Made by a program: the position numbers and the translations under genes. Shown piece by piece: positions 7,270 to 10,910 of a stretch of DNA of 10,910 nucleotides. The stretch is from Pseudomonadota bacterium (GTDB lineage: Bacteria > Pseudomonadota > Gammaproteobacteria > Steroidobacterales > Steroidobacteraceae): assembly GCA_021792815.1 (NCBI GenBank), contig JAJYTX010000053.1, positions 1 through 10,910 of the forward strand. Direction: 5' to 3'. Each line of letters opens with the position of its first letter. Within the stretch, counting starts at the first letter, position 1. The notes under the pieces were generated by a model. The model was not told the DNA's origin, made no database searches, and saw only the letters and a list, made by a program, of their open reading frames with translations.

Positions 7270-8579
7270 GCGTATATGAGGAAGAGTTCGAGGTTCCGGC
7301 AGTACCCGGCCATGCTGGACTGCTCCGTCACCTGCGCACGCAGGTGCTCGCGAGACTGCGCGACGATGCGTTGCCGGTGCGACTGACGATCCCTGAAACC
7401 ACCTCGAACGGCTACCAGTGTGAGCTTGGCGTCATCAGCGGGCCGGCAGGCGCAGCGGCGAGACAGTTTCGGTCGATCTTCGATTTCCAGTCACGGCCAA
7501 ACGAAGACTGTGGCTCGTTCAACACGGCATTTCTGATCCCAACCGGAATCGGCTCGGAGCTCGGTGGTCACGCGGGCGACGCCAATGTCGCGGCAAGGCT
7601 TCTGGCAGCCGCCTCCGACCGGCTCATCACCCACCCGAACGTGGTCAACGCGTCCGATCTCAATGAATTGCCGGAGAACGGCCTGTACGTCGAAGGCAGC
7701 ATCATTGCCCGACTGCTGATGGGCACCATCGGCCTGCAACCGGTGCGCGCCAACCGGGTGCTGGTGGCTCTCGAGCGGCATCCTGACAGTTATTTCTCCG
7801 ACATGGCCATCAACTCCGTGAACGCCGCACGCGCCTCATTTGGCCTGGATGCCGCGGAGATCGTGATGCTCGATCCGTCCGTGAGACTCGAAGCGCTGTA
7901 CGCGTCCTCGGGAAGGGCCGTAGGTCGCGTGGAGCGCCTGGAGCGCCTCTTGCGGGTCCTCGACGAGCGGCGAGGCAGCTACGATGCCCTGGCCATCAGC
8001 ACCCAGATCGAGATGCCCGCCAATTACCACAAGGATTATTACGTCGCGCGCGGCGACATGATCAACCCGTGGGGCGGCGTCGAGGCGATTTTCACCCACG
8101 CGTTGTCCAGTCTCTACGACATTCCGGCCGCGCATGCCCCGATGGAGGCATCGCGGGAAGTCTCCAATCAGGATCTCGGCGTGGTCGATCCGCGGATGGC
8201 GGCCGAAGCGATCTCGAATGCCTATTTCATGTGCGTGCTCAAGGGTCTGCAGCGAGCACCACGCATCATCCGCGACATCTCTCCGGCTCCTCCGCCGGGA
8301 GTCCTCACGGCCGCCCAGGTCTCCTGCCTGGTGATCCCCGTCGGCTGCGTGGGCATCCCGACTCTGGCCGCTCTCGAGCAGGGAATTCCCGTCATCGCGG
8401 TGCGCGAGAACCGGAACATCATGAAAAACGATCTCGAAGCACTGCCCTGGCGCCGGGGGCAGCTGCATGTCGTCGAGAATTATTGGGAGGCGGTCGGCGT
8501 CATGACCGCGCTGAAAGCCGGGCTCGATCCCGCCGGCGTTCGCCGCCCCCTCACCGAAGCACGTTACAACCGGGCCTGA
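7263..8579 (+). CDS. DUF3326 family protein of unknown function
   Basis: This 438-residue protein matches what I recall of DUF3326, a family seen in cyanobacteria, plants and scattered bacteria with no established biochemical role. Recognisable blocks are AFLIPTGIGSELGGHAGDAN (~89-108), ITHPNVVNASDLNELPENGLYVEGS (~122-146), LLMGTIGLQPVRANRVLV, NPWGGVEAIFTHALSSLYDIPAAHAPM (~268-294), VIPVGCVGIPTL (357-368) and EQGIPVIAVREN (~372-383). Conserved Gly, His, Asp and Asn stretches suggest an enzyme or small-molecule binder. There is no signal peptide or obvious membrane helix. The chosen ATG overlaps the decarboxylase stop (ATGCTGA), so the two genes are translationally linked and probably act in one pathway. 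An ATG at 7248 would add five residues but lacks the well-spaced GGAG. The family call is fairly firm; the function is unknown. Confidence 0.83.
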   Translation: MLSVYEEEFEVPAVPGHAGLLRHLRTQVLARLRDDALPVRLTIPETTSNGYQCELGVISGPAGAAARQFRSIFDFQSRPNEDCGSFNTAFLIPTGIGSELGGHAGDANVAARLLAAASDRLITHPNVVNASDLNELPENGLYVEGSIIARLLMGTIGLQPVRANRVLVALERHPDSYFSDMAINSVNAARASFGLDAAEIVMLDPSVRLEALYASSGRAVGRVERLERLLRVLDERRGSYDALAISTQIEMPANYHKDYYVARGDMINPWGGVEAIFTHALSSLYDIPAAHAPMEASREVSNQDLGVVDPRMAAEAISNAYFMCVLKGLQRAPRIIRDISPAPPPGVLTAAQVSCLVIPVGCVGIPTLAALEQGIPVIAVRENRNIMKNDLEALPWRRGQLHVVENYWEAVGVMTALKAGLDPAGVRRPLTEARYNRA

Positions 8580-8616
8580 TCGTCCGCCGACCCGTCATCG
8601 GAGGCGCGGGCACGGC
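8580..8616. other. Convergent intergenic gap
   Basis: Only 37 bases separate the ends of the rightward DUF3326 gene and the leftward SDR gene. A weak stem (8584-8590 with 8598-8604, one mismatch) is the only structure seen, and there is no T-run, so no terminator is called with confidence. Confidence 0.5.
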
Positions 8617-9384
8617 TCACATTCCCGCGGAAAATCCCTCGTCCATCAGCACAGTCGTGCCATGCATCGGGCGGGCTTCTTCGCTGGCGAGAAACGCCAC
8701 CATCCCCGCCATCTCCTGCGGCGTCGAATACGTGCGGCCGCTCGGCGTGCGCGCCCCCATAGCCTCGAGCATCGAGCGGTACTCGGCACGCGTGCGAATC
8801 CCCTCGTTCATTTGCGTAGCCGTGTTCCCGGGCGCGATTGCGTTGACACGGATGCCGAGCGGCGCGAGCTCGCAGGCGAGCGCACGGGTCATCATCACGA
8901 TGCCCGCCTTGGTCGCGCAATACACGGAATAGCCACTGATTCCCATGAAACCGGCAACGGAAGCGACGTTGATGATCGAGCCCGCGCTACGCAGCTTCAT
9001 TGACGGCACCACGGCATCCACCATGGTGAACGTTCCGGTCAGATTGGTGGCAATGGTGCGATCGACGCTCTCATCGGCGCTTTCTCCGGCTGGAGTCGCC
9101 AGAAAGACGCCCGCGCAATTGACCAGGACATCGATGCGCTCGTGCCGGACAAGAATCCGGGAAACGAGCATGCGCGCGCTGGTCCGATCCGTGACATCCG
9201 CGACCTCGCCGTGCGCGGTTCCTCCCTGGCCGCAGATCCCAGCCACAACCTGCTGCGCACGCCCGAGATCACGGCGGGCCACGACCACGACCCGGGCTCC
9301 CTCCGACGCGAGTCGTTCGGCAACGGCCCGACCAATGCCCTGGCTACCTCCGGTGACCACGGCGGTTCTGTCTTTGAATCTCAT
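8617..9384 (-). CDS. SDR-family NAD(P)-dependent oxidoreductase
   Basis: This 255-residue classical short-chain dehydrogenase/reductase interconverts an alcohol and a ketone with NAD(P)H. It shows the Rossmann motif TGGSQGIG (11-18), a basic ARR after the second strand (~36-38) that may favour NADP, NCAG (89-92), the catalytic S142, Y155 and K159 in YCATK, and PGNTATQM after the active site where FabG-like enzymes carry PG-x-x-x-T. Full length for the family. The ATG at 9384 is preferred over an in-frame GTG at 9402 because GGAG (9393-9390) lies 5 bases upstream of it. It is the last gene of a leftward operon, 30 bases after the BKACE gene, so its substrate is probably an intermediate of that route, for example a beta-hydroxy/beta-keto acid pair feeding the cleavage enzyme. 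The exact substrate cannot be read from sequence. Confidence 0.92.
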   Translation of the reverse strand: MRFKDRTAVVTGGSQGIGRAVAERLASEGARVVVVARRDLGRAQQVVAGICGQGGTAHGEVADVTDRTSARMLVSRILVRHERIDVLVNCAGVFLATPAGESADESVDRTIATNLTGTFTMVDAVVPSMKLRSAGSIINVASVAGFMGISGYSVYCATKAGIVMMTRALACELAPLGIRVNAIAPGNTATQMNEGIRTRAEYRSMLEAMGARTPSGRTYSTPQEMAGMVAFLASEEARPMHGTTVLMDEGFSAGM

Positions 9385-9389
9385 CGTAA

Positions 9390-9393
9390 CTCC
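9390..9393 (-). promoter_or_regulatory. Ribosome binding site that sets the SDR start
   Basis: GGAG on the leftward strand lies 5 bases before the ATG at 9384. The alternative GTG at 9402 would place this motif inside the coding sequence. Confidence 0.6.
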
Positions 9394-9414
9394 GAAATCC
9401 ACAGGCGCCGCCGG

Positions 9415-10395
9415 TCAATAGGAACTCGGCACCGCCGATAGTCCGAGCATTCTTCGCGCCTGTGCCGGGGTCGCCACCTGCCGATTCAGCTCTTGCGCGA
9501 TTCGGACCGTGCGCGCCACGACCTCCGCATTGGACTTCAGTTTATGCCCACGCTTCAAGTACAGATTGTCTTCGAGACCGACGCGGACGTGTCCGCCCAG
9601 CAACAGGGCGAATGTCGTCATCGGCAACTGAAATGGTCCGATTCCGGAACAGAGCCAGATCGCGCCGCAGGGCAGTTCCTTGACGAGTTGCAGCACATTC
9701 TCCGGCGTGGGAAAGCTCGAAGTCTGATAACCCATCACCGTCTGCACGTATACCGGTGAGTCGATGAGCGCATGCTCGATCAGGTCCCGCATCACCCACG
9801 CGCCTCCGGAGTGGTAGGTCTCGAGCTCCGGCTTGATGCCCCTCGCCTTCATGGCGCGGGCGAATTCCTCTACCAGGCGGTAGGTGAAGGGAATGCAGTC
9901 GTCGAACTCGATCGCACCACGGGGATTCGGCAGCGGCGGCTTGCGTTCCTTCAGCCTGAAACGGCTCATGTCCGGGGTGAGATTGAGTGAGGCGAGCTCC
10001 GGTTTGGCGTCGAGACAGGACAGCCGGTTCTCCATCGTGGAATTCGGGCCGCCGCCGGTCGTATTGTTGATGATGATGTCCGGACAACGCGCCCTGATCC
10101 TGGAATTGACCTCCCACCAGGCCTCCGTCGTGATGGCAGCCTCGGGCAGATTGCGCGGATCCCGCGCGTGCACGTGGACGACGCTTGCTCCGGCACGGTA
10201 GGCGTCGTACACGGAGTCGGCGATCTCCTCCGCGGTCTCCGGCAGGGCCGGGTGGGATTCCTTGCCCTGGACACCGCCGTTGCACGCGACGCAGATGATC
10301 GCCGGCGGCATTCCCTGCTGTACACGCTCCATGAATTCGTACGTGTCGGCGTAGCGCCAGGATCTGGGAATTTCCACTGTGTCAATCGGGTTCAT
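9415..10395 (-). CDS. BKACE family (DUF849) beta-keto acid cleavage enzyme
   Basis: This 326-residue protein belongs to the DUF849/BKACE family of Zn-dependent TIM-barrel enzymes, whose members condense a beta-keto acid with acetyl-CoA to give acetoacetate and a new CoA ester; the prototype, Kce, acts on 3-keto-5-aminohexanoate in lysine fermentation. Metal-binding residues are present: the two His of HVHARD (H74, H76) and the Glu of GLEDN (E275). Also visible are IICVACNGG (33-41), ETAEEIADS, NNTTGGG (110-116), LNLTPDM and LETYHSGGAW, all at family positions. The first ~28 residues are an N-terminal extension relative to the usual start near the first strand. The start is 9 bases after the upstream hydantoinase-type gene stop, with no strong Shine-Dalgarno, suggesting coupling. 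The keto acid substrate varies widely in this family and is not predictable here. Confidence 0.9.
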   Translation of the reverse strand: MNPIDTVEIPRSWRYADTYEFMERVQQGMPPAIICVACNGGVQGKESHPALPETAEEIADSVYDAYRAGASVVHVHARDPRNLPEAAITTEAWWEVNSRIRARCPDIIINNTTGGGPNSTMENRLSCLDAKPELASLNLTPDMSRFRLKERKPPLPNPRGAIEFDDCIPFTYRLVEEFARAMKARGIKPELETYHSGGAWVMRDLIEHALIDSPVYVQTVMGYQTSSFPTPENVLQLVKELPCGAIWLCSGIGPFQLPMTTFALLLGGHVRVGLEDNLYLKRGHKLKSNAEVVARTVRIAQELNRQVATPAQARRMLGLSAVPSSY

Positions 10396-10404
10396 GAGAG
10401 GTAC

Positions 10405-10910
10405 TCACTTGTGTGGAGTGGAGCGCAGCGCACTCGTTGCTTGCTCATCGACCGTGCCGTCCGCATCGACCGCGACCCGGTAGACCTGCCGCGCACGCTG
10501 CGCCGTGATCCAGCGCTCGCGCAGGTCGCTTGCCACCAGAAGCGGATCCCGCAGATCCGGCGGGCCATATCCGCCACCGCCCGTGGACACGGACAGGACC
10601 CGCTCGCCGGCGCGCAGACTCACTTGTGCACAGGCAGGCAGGGACTCGCGATCGCCGTCCGCGCGCACCCGCCACTGATTCGCGCGGCCGCCGTCCAGGC
10701 CGCCGCGCACACCCCGCGCGGGATTGACTGCGCCGTCGCTGACGTACCCGACCGAGATTTCCCCGGCGAGGGGCCCGAATTCCACCGCGATGGAGGGCGC
10801 CCCCCGGTACCGTCCCGCCCCCTCGGAGTCGACCACCAGGCGGCGGCTGTAGACGTGAATCGGCTGACGCAACTCATCGAGTTCGATACTGTCGAGAAAG
10901 CACAGGCCGG
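10405..10910 (-). CDS. hyuB: Hydantoinase B/oxoprolinase-type subunit, C-terminal part (N-terminus off the right edge)
   Basis: About 167 codons are visible and the frame stays open to the window edge (...FLDSIELDELRQPIHVYS...), so the TTG near 10872 is not the start. The segment SEGAGRYRGAP, then GGLDGG, the Gly-rich STGGGGYGPP loop and a tail with ERWITAQRARQVYRVAVDADGTVDEQAT match the C-terminus of the HyuB/oxoprolinase B family. These proteins pair with a HyuA-type ATPase subunit to open hydantoins or 5-oxoproline, or, in relatives, to carboxylate ketones. A HyuA partner, if present, would lie beyond the right edge. The stop is 9 bases before the BKACE gene start. The family is clear; which substrate class it belongs to cannot be decided from this fragment. 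Confidence 0.87.
   Translation of the reverse strand, partial: GLCFLDSIELDELRQPIHVYSRRLVVDSEGAGRYRGAPSIAVEFGPLAGEISVGYVSDGAVNPARGVRGGLDGGRANQWRVRADGDRESLPACAQVSLRAGERVLSVSTGGGGYGPPDLRDPLLVASDLRERWITAQRARQVYRVAVDADGTVDEQATSALRSTPHK

Noticed and set aside
8584..8604. Possible bidirectional terminator between the convergent genes
   Set aside because: The stem is CCGCCGA against TCGGAGG with a mismatch and a 7-base loop, and no T-run follows on either strand. It is too weak to call.

Overview
The window is GC-rich DNA from a bacterium that is not obviously a cyanobacterium. The tight operons, GGAG-type ribosome binding sites and gene set suggest a proteobacterium, but no taxonomic marker is present and this is only an inference. 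It holds two blocks of genes, with little non-coding DNA apart from one intergenic region of about 560 bases. No RNA gene, insertion sequence, CRISPR array or attachment site was seen.

Block 1 (1-8579) is a divergent locus around 5515-6072. Leftward runs a single 1188-residue gene that joins a cyanophycinase (peptidase S51, residues ~1-284) to a complete cyanophycin synthetase (residues ~285-1188). It overlaps, by an ATGA junction, a second leftward gene that runs off the left edge. That second gene is open for 650 codons and encodes a GNAT acetyltransferase followed by an MFS transporter. Rightward lie a fold-type III PLP decarboxylase of the carboxynorspermidine decarboxylase family and, overlapping its stop codon, a DUF3326 protein of unknown function. 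The shared intergenic region carries a 12-bp perfect palindrome, a 10-bp direct repeat and two further inverted repeats that are candidate regulatory sites.

Block 2 (8617-10910, leftward, convergent with block 1) is a compact operon. In transcription order it has the C-terminus of a hydantoinase B/oxoprolinase-type subunit (cut by the right edge), a DUF849/BKACE beta-keto acid cleavage enzyme and a classical SDR oxidoreductase. It looks like a small catabolic route. Nothing in the sequence links it to block 1 except proximity.

Reading of block 1 (inference): one polypeptide could both build and trim an Asp-Arg type polymer. The flanking genes (polyamine-type decarboxylase, acetyltransferase-transporter fusion, DUF3326) suggest that the amino acid or polyamine products are decarboxylated, acetylated and moved across the membrane. 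The combination of two unusual fusions and an uncharacterised family in one divergent unit is the most interesting part of the window.
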